Source: Acidithiobacillus_B sp049965315
GTDB taxonomy: Bacteria > Pseudomonadota > Gammaproteobacteria > Acidithiobacillales > Acidithiobacillaceae
NCBI RefSeq assembly: GCF_049965315.1
Contig: NZ_JBMFWL010000001.1
Location: 62,001 to 126,000 of the forward strand
DNA length: 64,000 nt
Direction of reading: 5' to 3'
The position numbers and the translations under genes are program-made. The notes under the pieces were generated by a model. That model searched no databases and was not told the origin of the DNA. It saw only the letters and a list, made by a program, of their open reading frames with translations. Below are positions 18,057 through 26,829 of the stretch, in pieces. Every line of letters begins with the position of its first letter. The first letter of the stretch is position 1.

Positions 18057-18859
18057 GGTAGGCTTCCTTGGTGCGAAAATGCCTCAGCGAGGCGAAGAAA
18101 GGCGGCTTGGTCCAGGGTCTCGGCGCGGCAGCCGGGATCAATGCCCAATGCCGGCAGGCGATCAGCGGCAATGACCCCGCGCAGGTTGTTGGCAATGGTC
18201 TTGCGCCGCTGGGCAAAGGCCTTGGCCACCACCTGGGCAAAGGCCGGGCGCAGGGCCTCCGGCACCCGTGCCGGACGGTGCGGAATGAGGCGCAGGAAGG
18301 CCGAGTCCACCTTGGGTGCCGGGAAGAAATTGCCCGGCGCCACCGCAAACAGCGATTCCACGGCGCAACTGGCCTGGATCATCACCGACAAACGCCCATA
18401 GGTCTTGCTCCCGGGAGCCGCCGCCATGCGCTCCGCCACCTCCCTTTGCAGCATGAAGTGCATGTCGCGCAGGACATCGGCCTGGTCCAGCAGGTGAAAA
18501 ATCAGCGGCGTGGCGATGTTGTAGGGCAGGTTGCCCACCACCCGCAAGCATTGCTCCCGTCCCCCGACCAGCGCCGCGAAATCAAAGCTCAGGGCATCGG
18601 CATGGTGGACGCGCAGGGCGCCGGACCCCTCCAGCGCGCGGAGCCCCGCCAGCATGTCCCGATCCAGCTCCACCACATCCAGCCGGGACAGGCATTGCAG
18701 CAGGCCCCGGGTCAGTGCCCCGGGGCCGGGCCCGATTTCCACCATCCGGTCTTCACTCCGGGGGGCGATGGCGCTAATGATGCGCTGCACCACCTGGGGT
18801 TGCACCAGGAAATTCTGCCCAAAACGCTTTTTGGCACGGGGCAGGTGCGCCTCTTGCAT
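18053..18859 (-). CDS. rsmA: 16S rRNA (A1518/A1519-N6,N6)-dimethyltransferase RsmA (KsgA)
   Basis: 268 aa. KKRFGQNFL at the N-terminus, SAM-binding EIGPGPGALTRGL, VELDRDM, and catalytic NLPYNIATPL are all present. It dimethylates two adjacent adenosines near the 3' end of 16S rRNA as a late ribosome assembly checkpoint. Start MQEAHLPRAKK is preferred over a longer frame because AAGG lies 14-11 bp upstream and the longer part is divergent promoter DNA. In many relatives rsmA follows pdxA; here an HNH gene on the other strand separates them. Confidence 0.96.
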   Translation of the reverse strand: MQEAHLPRAKKRFGQNFLVQPQVVQRIISAIAPRSEDRMVEIGPGPGALTRGLLQCLSRLDVVELDRDMLAGLRALEGSGALRVHHADALSFDFAALVGGREQCLRVVGNLPYNIATPLIFHLLDQADVLRDMHFMLQREVAERMAAAPGSKTYGRLSVMIQASCAVESLFAVAPGNFFPAPKVDSAFLRLIPHRPARVPEALRPAFAQVVAKAFAQRRKTIANNLRGVIAADRLPALGIDPGCRAETLDQAAFLRLAEAFSHQGSLP

Positions 18860-18920
18860 GGTCAACGGTCCTTCATGATATAGTCCATCAACGCCTTTTG
18901 GCGCCACCAACGGAAAGTCT

Positions 18921-19472
18921 ATGCACCTTGTGCTGCGTCTTGACGTCGGCGGTCAACCCATGGCCTGGGAAACCTGGGAGGAAGCCGCCGCCCACTATGT
19001 CCGTGGCAATGTTGCCTGGACCCTGGGGGATCCTTTCTTTACCGCGCATGGAGGCATATCCCGGCGCAACGGGATTCCGTCCCTCCTCGACATCCATCCC
19101 CTCATCGCCGTGCGTGGTCGTCACCAGGGCAAGATTCGTCCGCCCGCCTTGTCCAACCACACCCTCTTCCACCGCGACCACCATCTGTGCCTCTACTGCG
19201 GCAAACATTACCCGGTTCGCGATTTGACCCGCGACCATGTCATGCCCCTGTCCCGGCGGGGCAAGGACACCTGGACCAACGTCGTCACCGCCTGTCGGTG
19301 GTGCAATAGCCGCAAGGACAACCGCACCCCCGAAGAGGCCAAGATGCCACTGCTGGCCGTCCCTTTCACCCCCACCTGGGCGGAATATCTGCTGCTCAGC
19401 AACCGGCGCATCCTGGCCGACCAGATGGACTTCCTGCAGGCGCAGGTACCGGAGCGCTCCCGCCTGGTCTAG
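18921..19472 (+). CDS. HNH endonuclease domain protein
   Basis: 183 aa. The second half is an HNH/zinc-ribbon nuclease domain: CLYCG, then LTRDHVMPLSRRGKDTWTNVV (H-N) and CRWCNSRKDNRTPEEA. The N-terminal 90 residues have no motif I recognise. This type is widely found as a single chromosomal gene not tied to a mobile element; substrate and role are unknown. It stands alone on the plus strand between rsmA and pdxA. Confidence 0.88.
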   Translation: MHLVLRLDVGGQPMAWETWEEAAAHYVRGNVAWTLGDPFFTAHGGISRRNGIPSLLDIHPLIAVRGRHQGKIRPPALSNHTLFHRDHHLCLYCGKHYPVRDLTRDHVMPLSRRGKDTWTNVVTACRWCNSRKDNRTPEEAKMPLLAVPFTPTWAEYLLLSNRRILADQMDFLQAQVPERSRLV

Positions 19473-19519
19473 CAGCCTGTCGGACTGGAGGCTGATCCAC
19501 CGCGCGCCCCGGCAGAGCC

Positions 19520-20524
19520 CTAGCCGCAGGCCGCGGCGCGTCGATTCCGGACGATCTCCGCCGCCACGTCCACGGCGCGCAGCAGGCTGCCATGATCGGC
19601 GCGCCCGCTGCCGGCAATATCCAGGGCCGTACCGTGATCGACGCTGGTGCGCACCACGGGCAAGCCGAGGGTGATGTTCACGGCCTCGCCAAAGGCATGA
19701 TACTTGAGCACCGGCAGACCCTGGTCGTGATACATGGCCAGCACCGCATCTGCGTCTTCCAGGTGATGGGGCGTAAAGATGCTGTCCGCCGGCCATGGCC
19801 CGCTGATGCTCAGCCCCTCCTGCTGCAGCTTGCGGATGACAGGCGCGATGATCTCCTCATCCTCGTGGCCCAGATGTCCGCCTTCCCCGGCATGGGGATT
19901 GAGTCCCGCCACCAGGATGCGCGGGGCGGCGATGGCAAAATCCTCCTGCAGCGAGCGGTACAGCACTCGCAGGGTCGTCTCCAGGGTATCGGGGCGAATG
20001 GCGTCCGCCACCCGAGACAAGGGGAGATGGGTGGTCGCCAGGGCGACGCGCAGGCCGCGGCCGGCCAGGAGCATGACCACCTGGGCAACGCCGCAGCGCT
20101 CCGCGAGATACTCGGTATGGCCGGTGAAGGGAATGCCGGCATCATTGATGATGCCCTTGTGCAAGGGCGCCGTGACCATGGCGTCGGCCTGGGCCGAGCG
20201 CAGCAGGTGCAGGGCCCTGTCCAGGGTCTGCAACACCGCCGGCGCATTGGCAGGGTCCAGATGCCCCGGCCGGCAAGGTCGGGTCAAGGGCACGTCCAGA
20301 CAGTAAAGAGCCCCTTTTTGCGGGGACGGCCAAGGGTCGCCCTCCCACCAGCGCTCCAGACCCACGGGGAGACCGAGCAAGGCGGCGCGGCTGCGCAAGC
20401 AATGATAATCTCCCACCAGGAGCACCGGCGCCGGCAACGGGTGCTGACCCAGCAGCAGGGCGATTTCCGGGCCGATGCCCGCGGGCTCGCCGATGGTCAG
20501 CACGATGCGCGGGACCGATTTCAC
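19520..20524 (-). CDS. pdxA: 4-hydroxythreonine-4-phosphate dehydrogenase PdxA
   Basis: 334 aa. N-terminal TIGEPAGIGPEI, the central TAPLHKGIINDAG, GHTEYLAE and GLNPHAGEGGHLGHEDEE are diagnostic, followed by NITLGLPVVRTSVDHGTA. It oxidises 4-phosphohydroxy-threonine in pyridoxal phosphate synthesis using NAD and a divalent metal. The start overlaps the stop of the S4 gene (ATGA). Last gene of the lptD-surA-S4-pdxA series. Confidence 0.95.
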   Translation of the reverse strand: MKSVPRIVLTIGEPAGIGPEIALLLGQHPLPAPVLLVGDYHCLRSRAALLGLPVGLERWWEGDPWPSPQKGALYCLDVPLTRPCRPGHLDPANAPAVLQTLDRALHLLRSAQADAMVTAPLHKGIINDAGIPFTGHTEYLAERCGVAQVVMLLAGRGLRVALATTHLPLSRVADAIRPDTLETTLRVLYRSLQEDFAIAAPRILVAGLNPHAGEGGHLGHEDEEIIAPVIRKLQQEGLSISGPWPADSIFTPHHLEDADAVLAMYHDQGLPVLKYHAFGEAVNITLGLPVVRTSVDHGTALDIAGSGRADHGSLLRAVDVAAEIVRNRRAAACG

Positions 20525-20775
20525 GACGAACCTGGTAGTGCCGGCAGGACTTCGACGACGCCCTCGGGCCCCTGCACCCGTTGGGGAATCTGCAGGACGC
20601 GCACGCGCAGGAAACGATCCCGGATATCCAACTCCAGGATATCATCCGCTGCCACCACGCTGCCCGCCTTGGCCACATGCCCATTGATCTGCACGCAGCC
20701 GGCGGCACAGATTTCCTTGGCCAGCGTCCGGCGCTTGATGAGTCGCGACATCTTGAGAAAGAGATCCAGGCGCAT
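20521..20775 (-). CDS. S4-domain RNA-binding protein (HslR/RqcP-like)
   Basis: 84 aa, essentially one S4 domain: MRLDLFLKMSRLIKRRTLAKEICAAG then QINGHVAKAGSVVAADDILELDI. Small stand-alone S4 proteins bind rRNA/tRNA on stalled 50S subunits (Hsp15 and RqcP). The start is set by the 1-bp overlap with the surA stop (TGATG); a longer frame would run into surA. Confidence 0.85.
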   Translation of the reverse strand: MRLDLFLKMSRLIKRRTLAKEICAAGCVQINGHVAKAGSVVAADDILELDIRDRFLRVRVLQIPQRVQGPEGVVEVLPALPGSS

Positions 20776-22214
20776 CAGGCGGTGGCGGCGCGCAGACTCG
20801 GGTCGAGGATTTCCACGTAGGCGCCGTCGCGGATGCGCCGCTGCCATTCTTCCATGCGCTCACGCACCATGCGATTGTAAAGCTGCATGCGCGCCGCCGC
20901 CATGACCTGCTGTTCACCCACGGGCACCTGGCGCTGCCCCTGCGATTGCAGGAGATAAATGCCATCGGCGGTGCGGATGGGGTCGCTGACGGCGTCCGGG
21001 GCGAGGGAAAGCAAGGTGCGCTCCAGCACATCGGGCAGTTGGCCCGGCGCCACCCAACCCACTTCTCCCCCCTTGGCCGCCGTGGCCTGGTCCTGGCTGT
21101 AGCTGCGGGCCAACTCGCTAAAGCGCGTCCCCGCCTCCAGCGCCTGCTGGATGTCCCGGGCGCGCGCCTCCGCCTCCTGCAATTGCAGGCCGTTGCCGGC
21201 GCGCAGGAAGATCACGGCCGCCTTCACCTCCGTCACCGTCGGCGCCGCGTGCTTCATATCGAGGACCTTGAAGATATGAAAGCCCGTGGGACCGGGGATG
21301 ATGGGACTGATTTCACCCGCCTTCAACTGCAACAGGATCTGGGCAATGGAAGGCGGCAATTCGCCCGCCTTCACCCAGCCCAGACGCCCGCCTTGGAGGG
21401 CATCGCGGCCATTGCTGACCGCCGTGGCCAGGCGGGTGAAGCTCGCCCCCGCCACCAGTTGCTCGCGGATCTTTTCGGCCTGCTGGCGCGCCGCGCTCAC
21501 GGCGTCGGGCGTGGGGTTATCGGGGAGGGCAATGAAAATCTGCTGCAGATCGAAGCTCAGACCCCCGATTTCCTTGAGCTGGCTGGCAAAGGTCTTGACC
21601 TCGTCGGGACTGACATGCACCCGGCTCTCCACCTCCTGCTGGGTGAGGCGATCCACCAGAATGCGGTTTTTCAGGTCGGTGGTGAAGGTCTCCCAGGATT
21701 GGCCCTGATTGACGAGGGCCTGGCGCAATTGATCGGGGGTAAGGTTGTTGGCCCTGGCGAGGTTGGCAATGGCCTGATCCAAGGTTGCCTTGTCCACCTG
21801 GATACCGGCCCGATGGGCGATCTGCAGTTCGACATCCTGCAAGATCATCTGCTGCAGGACCTGGCGGCGGAGGACATCCTCGGGCGGCATTTGGCCGGCG
21901 TCCTGGCTCTGCAGGCGGGCGCGAATGGCCTCCACCCGCTGTGCAAGCTGCGTGGAGGTGATGATCTCGTCATTGACCACGGCCACCACCTTGTCCAGGG
22001 TTTCCAGGTTGCTGGGGAGGGGAGTGACCTGGGGAGTCTGGCTGGAAGTCGCCGAAAAGGTCCGCTGCTCCGCCTGGAGCTGCGCCACCCGGGGCGCCGG
22101 GGCAATGAGGGTGTCGCGGTTGAGGAAGGGGGCTTCGGCCCAGCAAAAGCTCGGGGCCGTCAGTAGCGCGAGGCTAAGGGTAGCCAGGATTGGGCGGCGA
22201 GATAAAAGCATCAA
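20775..22214 (-). CDS. surA: Periplasmic chaperone/peptidyl-prolyl isomerase SurA
   Basis: 479 aa, somewhat longer than the usual 430. A signal peptide (MMLLSRRPILATLSLALL ... CWAEA), the SurA N-terminal domain beginning LDKVVAVVNDEIITSTQL, two parvulin domains (each with the GG-x-LGWV or GGEVGWV signature) and a C-terminal helix are in the expected order. It escorts outer-membrane proteins across the periplasm, notably LptD, encoded directly upstream with a 4-bp overlap. Confidence 0.95.
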   Translation of the reverse strand: MMLLSRRPILATLSLALLTAPSFCWAEAPFLNRDTLIAPAPRVAQLQAEQRTFSATSSQTPQVTPLPSNLETLDKVVAVVNDEIITSTQLAQRVEAIRARLQSQDAGQMPPEDVLRRQVLQQMILQDVELQIAHRAGIQVDKATLDQAIANLARANNLTPDQLRQALVNQGQSWETFTTDLKNRILVDRLTQQEVESRVHVSPDEVKTFASQLKEIGGLSFDLQQIFIALPDNPTPDAVSAARQQAEKIREQLVAGASFTRLATAVSNGRDALQGGRLGWVKAGELPPSIAQILLQLKAGEISPIIPGPTGFHIFKVLDMKHAAPTVTEVKAAVIFLRAGNGLQLQEAEARARDIQQALEAGTRFSELARSYSQDQATAAKGGEVGWVAPGQLPDVLERTLLSLAPDAVSDPIRTADGIYLLQSQGQRQVPVGEQQVMAAARMQLYNRMVRERMEEWQRRIRDGAYVEILDPSLRAATA

Positions 22215-24394
22215 AACTCCATGCTGGCGCCCGGCACGTATTGGCCGAGCAGGCTTTGCGAGGCGTTGCCGAGGCTCGTAAGGCCGCGCAGCAAAATCTC
22301 AAAATAGACGGCGTTATTGGACTGACCGCCCAAGAGTATCTGGTGATACACCACCACACGGGCGGCCCAACAACCACCATCATAGCCGATCCCCAGCAAC
22401 TGCTCCAGAGGCTTTCTGTCCTTGACGTCATACTGGTAACTGGCCAGGGCCTGCCAATGGGGCGCCACCGGCCACGCGGCGGAGATGCCGGCCTGATCCA
22501 CAAAGTTCTGGGTGTAGCGGTAGTCGAGGTTGATCACGCGGTTGCGCCCCGGCAACCACTGGGCCCGCAAGTTGAGACGCTCGAAACGCTGCCAGCGGGA
22601 GGCTACCTGACTGCTGGCAAGGAAATTGAGATCGCGCAAAGGCGCAAAGACCCCTTCGAAGAAATAACTGGACTGCTGGGTTTGGGGCACCACATTGCCG
22701 GCCAGGTCGATCTGGTTGCGGTTGAAGTAGCGGATCTGCCCGATGGACCCCTGCCAGAGCTGACGCCCGGCGGGGGTCAGCCAGGTGCCCGTCAGCCCCA
22801 GCGCCAACAGATTGGCCGCGTTGATCCGGTCATTGCCGGTATACAGGAAATTATCCTGGAAGATCATGGGGAAGTTCTGGAAGGGCTGGCTGGCGTCGAA
22901 GTTGGGAATATTGCTCTGGTCCTTGGTGGGGATATAGAGGTACTTGAACATGGGCTGGAGCAATGCGGTGCTGCCATCCGCCCCGTAACGCACGAAATTC
23001 AACCCGCCCTTGAGGCTCAGGGCCGGCAGGGTGCGGTTGATCACCCGCGGATACGGGTTGTTGCGCTGGATCTGGTAGCGGCTGTAATACAGCCGCGCCT
23101 GGGGCTCCAGGAAGCCCCAACCGCTGCTGAAACGCCAACCCAGCGTGGGGGTAAGGTCCAAGCGCTGGCCGATGGGCCCGGCCGCGGCATTGAAATAATC
23201 AAAACTGCTCCGCCAGTCGAAATAGCCGTTTTTCCCCAAGCGCCAATAGCCGTCGGCGAAAATATGGGGCAGCTCGGCATAGGGGGCGATACTGTTCGGC
23301 ACCAGCTCCTGATAGCTCTGCAGGCTGATGCCGGCGTTGATATGCGCGCCATTATAATACACTCCGCCCATGGAGGTGATGTACGGCGCATTGCCGATAC
23401 CTCCGGCAAAATTGCTGCCAAAACCCGAAGTGCCGCCGAAATCCGAGAGAAAATTGGCGTAGCTGACGCGGTTGTAATTGATCGCCGCGCTAAAGCCATG
23501 GCCGAGATTCTGGTTGTGCTGCCAGGAGACCGCCCAGAGGGTATTGCGGGTGAGCTGATCGTTGGGGAGAACATCCAAAAGCAGGGTGCCGCCATAGTCG
23601 GGCTCCAGGTAGCGAAACTGGTTTTGCAGCATGGCGCCGCGCTTGGTGAAATAACTGGCGGTCAGGGTATCGTCCATATTGGGCGCGATATTGAAGTAAT
23701 AAGGGACGCCCAGGGAGAATCCGTTGATGGTCGAATTGCCGAAACTCGGCGTCAGGAAGCCCGAATGCCGCTCCAGGGGAAAACTGAAGCGCGGCAACCA
23801 GAACACCGGTATCCCCAAGGCATCGATGCGGGTGTTGTACGTGGTGACCTCGCCGCTGTTCTGGTTGAGGTCGAGGCGGCTGGTCCACAATTCCCAGGCC
23901 GGCCTTGCCCCTTCACAGGTGGTGTAACAGGCCTCGTTGAGGCGGTAGACCCCCTTGGCCAACTCCCGCCCCCGGGCGGCGTGGCCGTGGCCGTTCTGGG
24001 CCGGCAGCAGGTAGCGTGGCTGGACCACGATGCCCTGATTGGCCTGCAGATGGATGGTGGCCTGCGGCGCCGCCGTGAGCAGGCCTGGACTGACCATGCG
24101 CACATGGCCTCGGGCAATGATCTCGTCCCGGGCCTGATCATAATGCACGGTATCGGCATAAACGCGGCGATCCCCATAGAGCACCTCCACATCGCCGCTG
24201 GCCGTCCAATGACCGCTACCCAGGCCCTGGACCTGATCGGCATAGAGCGTGACCGGCCCCTGCTCCGCCGCCCCATGGGCAAGGAGCGGCCAGCAAATGG
24301 CCGCCAGGATGGCCAGACGCGGCCGCGCCAAGCGCCGGGCCGTGGCGCCCGCGGGGGCGGTGCCCCGTTGCAGACTTCCCAAAGGACTTTTCAT
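22211..24394 (-). CDS. lptD: LPS-assembly protein LptD
   Basis: 727 aa. A long basic N-terminus and signal, then the OstA/LptA-like N-terminal domain (VTLYADQVQGLGSGHWTASG, VEVLYGDRRVYADTV), a Cys pair in ACYTTCEG near residue 155 and the LptD beta-barrel. LptD is the outer-membrane translocon that inserts LPS. The Cys residues fit the disulfides needed for function in E. coli, though the exact pairing differs. Only 29 bp separate it from the divergent amgK. Confidence 0.93.
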   Translation of the reverse strand: MKSPLGSLQRGTAPAGATARRLARPRLAILAAICWPLLAHGAAEQGPVTLYADQVQGLGSGHWTASGDVEVLYGDRRVYADTVHYDQARDEIIARGHVRMVSPGLLTAAPQATIHLQANQGIVVQPRYLLPAQNGHGHAARGRELAKGVYRLNEACYTTCEGARPAWELWTSRLDLNQNSGEVTTYNTRIDALGIPVFWLPRFSFPLERHSGFLTPSFGNSTINGFSLGVPYYFNIAPNMDDTLTASYFTKRGAMLQNQFRYLEPDYGGTLLLDVLPNDQLTRNTLWAVSWQHNQNLGHGFSAAINYNRVSYANFLSDFGGTSGFGSNFAGGIGNAPYITSMGGVYYNGAHINAGISLQSYQELVPNSIAPYAELPHIFADGYWRLGKNGYFDWRSSFDYFNAAAGPIGQRLDLTPTLGWRFSSGWGFLEPQARLYYSRYQIQRNNPYPRVINRTLPALSLKGGLNFVRYGADGSTALLQPMFKYLYIPTKDQSNIPNFDASQPFQNFPMIFQDNFLYTGNDRINAANLLALGLTGTWLTPAGRQLWQGSIGQIRYFNRNQIDLAGNVVPQTQQSSYFFEGVFAPLRDLNFLASSQVASRWQRFERLNLRAQWLPGRNRVINLDYRYTQNFVDQAGISAAWPVAPHWQALASYQYDVKDRKPLEQLLGIGYDGGCWAARVVVYHQILLGGQSNNAVYFEILLRGLTSLGNASQSLLGQYVPGASMEF

Positions 24395-24423
24395 AGGGGC
24401 CTAAAATCGCACAGAATGCTTTT

Positions 24424-25455
24424 ATGTCGCAATCGCATCCTGCATCTTTTTTTTCCCCGCCGCATCCCGGCGAACGCCGCGCTGCCCAGCGGCACGCCTG
24501 GTTGCGCACCCGGGGCCTTGATTCCGCCCGGGCCGAAGCCATCCCCGGCGACGCCAGCGGCCGCCGCTACTGGCGGCTGCGGGCGGAGGGGCTGATCCTC
24601 ATGGACGCGGCGCCGCCGGAAGACCCCTTGCCTTTTTTGCGCGTGCAGCGCCGTTTCCTGCGCCTGGGACTGCGCGTACCACGGGTGCATGGGGCGCACC
24701 TGGGCCAGGGCTTCCTGCTCCTGGAGGATCTCGGCAGCCGCGACCTCAAGGCCGCCCTGGATGCCGGCGAGGATCCCGACACCTGGATGGCCCAAGCCAT
24801 GACGATCATCCTTGCTCTGCAGGCCGGCAGCCGCCGGCAGTACCCGCGCCCGCCCCTGCCGTCCTTCGATGCCACCCGCATCGGCGCCGAACTGTCCCTC
24901 TTTCGCGACTGGTATCTGACACGCCACCTGGGTCTCACCCTGGGGCCGGAAACCCGAACGCGCCTCCATGCATGCTTCGCGCGGCTTGCGGCCAACGCCC
25001 TCCAGGAGCCGCAAGTCTGGGTCCACCGCGATTTTCACGCCCGCAACCTTATCTGTCTAAGGGGCGGCGGCTTGGGCATCCTCGATTTCCAGGACGCCGC
25101 GCAGGGGCCCATCTCTTACGATCTCGCCTCCCTGCTCTGGGATCGCTACTGGGATTGGGGCGAGCAGCGACGCCGGGATTGGGCCATCGAGTTTCATCAG
25201 GCGGCGCGGCGGCGCGGCCTGGCTCTGCCGGAGCGCGCGGATTTTCTGCGCGACCTGGGCCGCATGGCCCTGCAGCGCAACCTCAAGATCCTTGGCATCT
25301 TCTGCCGTCTCGCCTACCGCGATGGCAAAGCGGAATACCTCCAGTTCCTGCCCCGCTTCTGGGCCTATGTCTGGGAGGCCATGGGAGCAGACCCGGAGCT
25401 TCATCCCTATCAGGCCGACTTCTCCTCGTGGGCGCCAACGCCATGCGTGCCATGA
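24424..25455 (+). CDS. amgK: N-acetylmuramate/N-acetylglucosamine-1-kinase AmgK
   Basis: 343 aa aminoglycoside-phosphotransferase-fold kinase. Catalytic loop VHRDFHARNL near residue 200 and metal-binding GILDFQDAAQGP near 217 are intact, as are the N-terminal GDASGRRYWRL nucleotide loop and the LLLEDLGSRDL strand. AmgK phosphorylates MurNAc at C1 so that MurU can make UDP-MurNAc, a peptidoglycan recycling bypass. The overlap with murU (13 bp) supports this specific role over a generic antibiotic kinase. A TAAAAT hexamer lies in the tiny divergent gap. Confidence 0.9.
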   Translation: MSQSHPASFFSPPHPGERRAAQRHAWLRTRGLDSARAEAIPGDASGRRYWRLRAEGLILMDAAPPEDPLPFLRVQRRFLRLGLRVPRVHGAHLGQGFLLLEDLGSRDLKAALDAGEDPDTWMAQAMTIILALQAGSRRQYPRPPLPSFDATRIGAELSLFRDWYLTRHLGLTLGPETRTRLHACFARLAANALQEPQVWVHRDFHARNLICLRGGGLGILDFQDAAQGPISYDLASLLWDRYWDWGEQRRRDWAIEFHQAARRRGLALPERADFLRDLGRMALQRNLKILGIFCRLAYRDGKAEYLQFLPRFWAYVWEAMGADPELHPYQADFSSWAPTPCVP

Positions 25456-26105
25456 TCCTCGCGGCAGGCCGCGGCGAACGGCTGCGCCCGCTGACGGACT
25501 GCACCCCCAAGCCGCTGCTGGAAGTGGGCGGCAAGGCCCTGATCATTCACCACCTGGAGGCGCTGGCGGCGGCGGGCATCCGCGAGGTCGTCATCAATAT
25601 CGGCTATCTCGGCGACGCCATCATGGCCGCCCTGGGCGAGCGCCATGGCCCTTGCCGCATCCGGTACAGTGACGAACGCGGCGGGATATTGGAAACCGGC
25701 GGCGCCATCGTCCACGCCCTCCCCCTCCTCGGTGACGGGCCCTTCCTCCTGGTCAACGCCGACATTTTCACCGATTTCCCCCGGGCAACCCTCCTGCACA
25801 GGGATGATCGTCCCGCCCATCTCATCCTCGTGCCCAATCCACCCCAGCACCCGCAGGGCGACTTTGCCCTCCGCGGCGGGCGAGTGGCTTTAGATGTGGA
25901 ACACCGCCATACTTACGCAGGTATCGCGCGCCTGCATACGGACCTCTTCCGCCCTTACCCGGCGCTGCGCGCGCCGCTGGCCCCCTGGCTGCGCCAATGG
26001 ATCGCGGCAGGGCAGGTCAGCGGCAGCCTGTATCGCGGGATGTGGCTGGACGTGGGCACGATGGAACGCCTGCAGACGGCGCGCGCCCGGTACACGGAGA
26101 AATAA
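25443..26105 (+). CDS. murU: N-acetylmuramate-1-phosphate uridylyltransferase MurU
   Basis: 220 aa nucleotidyltransferase. Start MRAMILAAGRGERLRPLTD gives the classic NTP-binding signature, followed by KPLLEVGGKALI, the ETGGAI segment and NADIFTDF with the metal-binding Asp. The C-terminus ends near WLDVGTMERLQ. It converts MurNAc-1-phosphate to UDP-MurNAc, the partner step to AmgK. Confidence 0.92.
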   Translation: MRAMILAAGRGERLRPLTDCTPKPLLEVGGKALIIHHLEALAAAGIREVVINIGYLGDAIMAALGERHGPCRIRYSDERGGILETGGAIVHALPLLGDGPFLLVNADIFTDFPRATLLHRDDRPAHLILVPNPPQHPQGDFALRGGRVALDVEHRHTYAGIARLHTDLFRPYPALRAPLAPWLRQWIAAGQVSGSLYRGMWLDVGTMERLQTARARYTEK

Positions 26106-26110
26106 ACGTC

Positions 26111-26545
26111 ATGGCCTTTGATCCGGAAGCAGTCCACAGCGCCGTCACCCTTGATCCCGCCACACGGCAGGCCTTGCGGGCGCAGTGGAGCAGCCTCATG
26201 GATCTGGCCGTATGGGGCGAGATCAAGAGCAGCCAGATCGGCCTGCTCCCCAAGCTGCGCAAGCGGGTCCTGGACCTCGGCGAGAAATTGCGCTCCTATG
26301 CCGGCGACCGGCGCTGGATCCCACACCCGCGCGAGCAGATCAAAAATGCCCTCAGCGGCAGCCTGCAGGCCCGGGACGCCCTGGACAAGGTGACGGAACT
26401 GGTGCCGGGGGTGGACGGCGGCAGCGAGTGTGCGGCCTTCCACTCCGGCTGGGATGCCCTGCGCCGCACCCTGGAGGCGGATATCGCTCCGCGGGAGGCG
26501 CGCCTGGTCAGCCTGCTCGATGCTCAGTATCAAGAGGAAGAATAG
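26111..26545 (+). CDS. Conserved hypothetical soluble protein
   Basis: 144 aa, predicted mostly helical, no signal or membrane segment, no motif I recognise. Notable short strings are LMDLAVWGEIKSSQIGLLPK and KNALSGSLQARDALDKVTEL. It starts 5 bp after murU and is followed after 8 bp by a small membrane protein, so it sits in the same transcription unit that runs on into the LPS genes. Function unknown. Confidence 0.7.
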   Translation: MAFDPEAVHSAVTLDPATRQALRAQWSSLMDLAVWGEIKSSQIGLLPKLRKRVLDLGEKLRSYAGDRRWIPHPREQIKNALSGSLQARDALDKVTELVPGVDGGSECAAFHSGWDALRRTLEADIAPREARLVSLLDAQYQEEE

Positions 26546-26553
26546 GAAAAATC

Positions 26554-26829
26554 ATGAAAATCATTTACGCGCTCGTCGTTATCGGCGCCCTCGCCGTTAT
26601 TGCCGCCCTGGCCTGGTGGGGCAGGGAAGAAGAAGGGACCGCCGCCAACGACCAGTCCGTGCGCTGGTATCAGGCGCATCCCGACGCCTTGGCGGCGGAG
26701 AATCTCAAATGTTGGAAACTGGTCAGGGAAGCGTCCTTTGCGGATGTGGACCAGGTGATGGCCGCCCATCCTCATTGCAAGATCGTCTACCGGGCCATCG
26801 AGATGCAGGATCGGGAGGGAGGGCAATGA
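26554..26829 (+). CDS. Small membrane-anchored protein with EexN-like C-terminal motif
   Basis: 91 aa. One N-terminal hydrophobic segment (MKIIYALVVIGALAVIAAL) without a lipobox, so probably a membrane anchor, then a short periplasmic part: VRWYQAHPDALAAENLKCW and, 25 residues later, HPHCKIVYRA. The spacing of WYxxHPxxL, Cys and a second Cys recalls EexN-type entry-exclusion lipoproteins of conjugative plasmids; I give this as a resemblance only. The stop overlaps kdsD by 4 bp. Confidence 0.65.
   Translation: MKIIYALVVIGALAVIAALAWWGREEEGTAANDQSVRWYQAHPDALAAENLKCWKLVREASFADVDQVMAAHPHCKIVYRAIEMQDREGGQ

Noticed and set aside
22190..24595. 801-codon open frame opposite lptD
   Set aside because: Antisense shadow of a clear LptD gene. 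The same reasoning applies to long frames opposite priA (9016-10797) and the his genes (56463-58193).
24424..25455. Aminoglycoside resistance kinase
   Set aside because: Fold matches, but overlap with murU and divergence from lptD identify the cell-wall recycling kinase AmgK.
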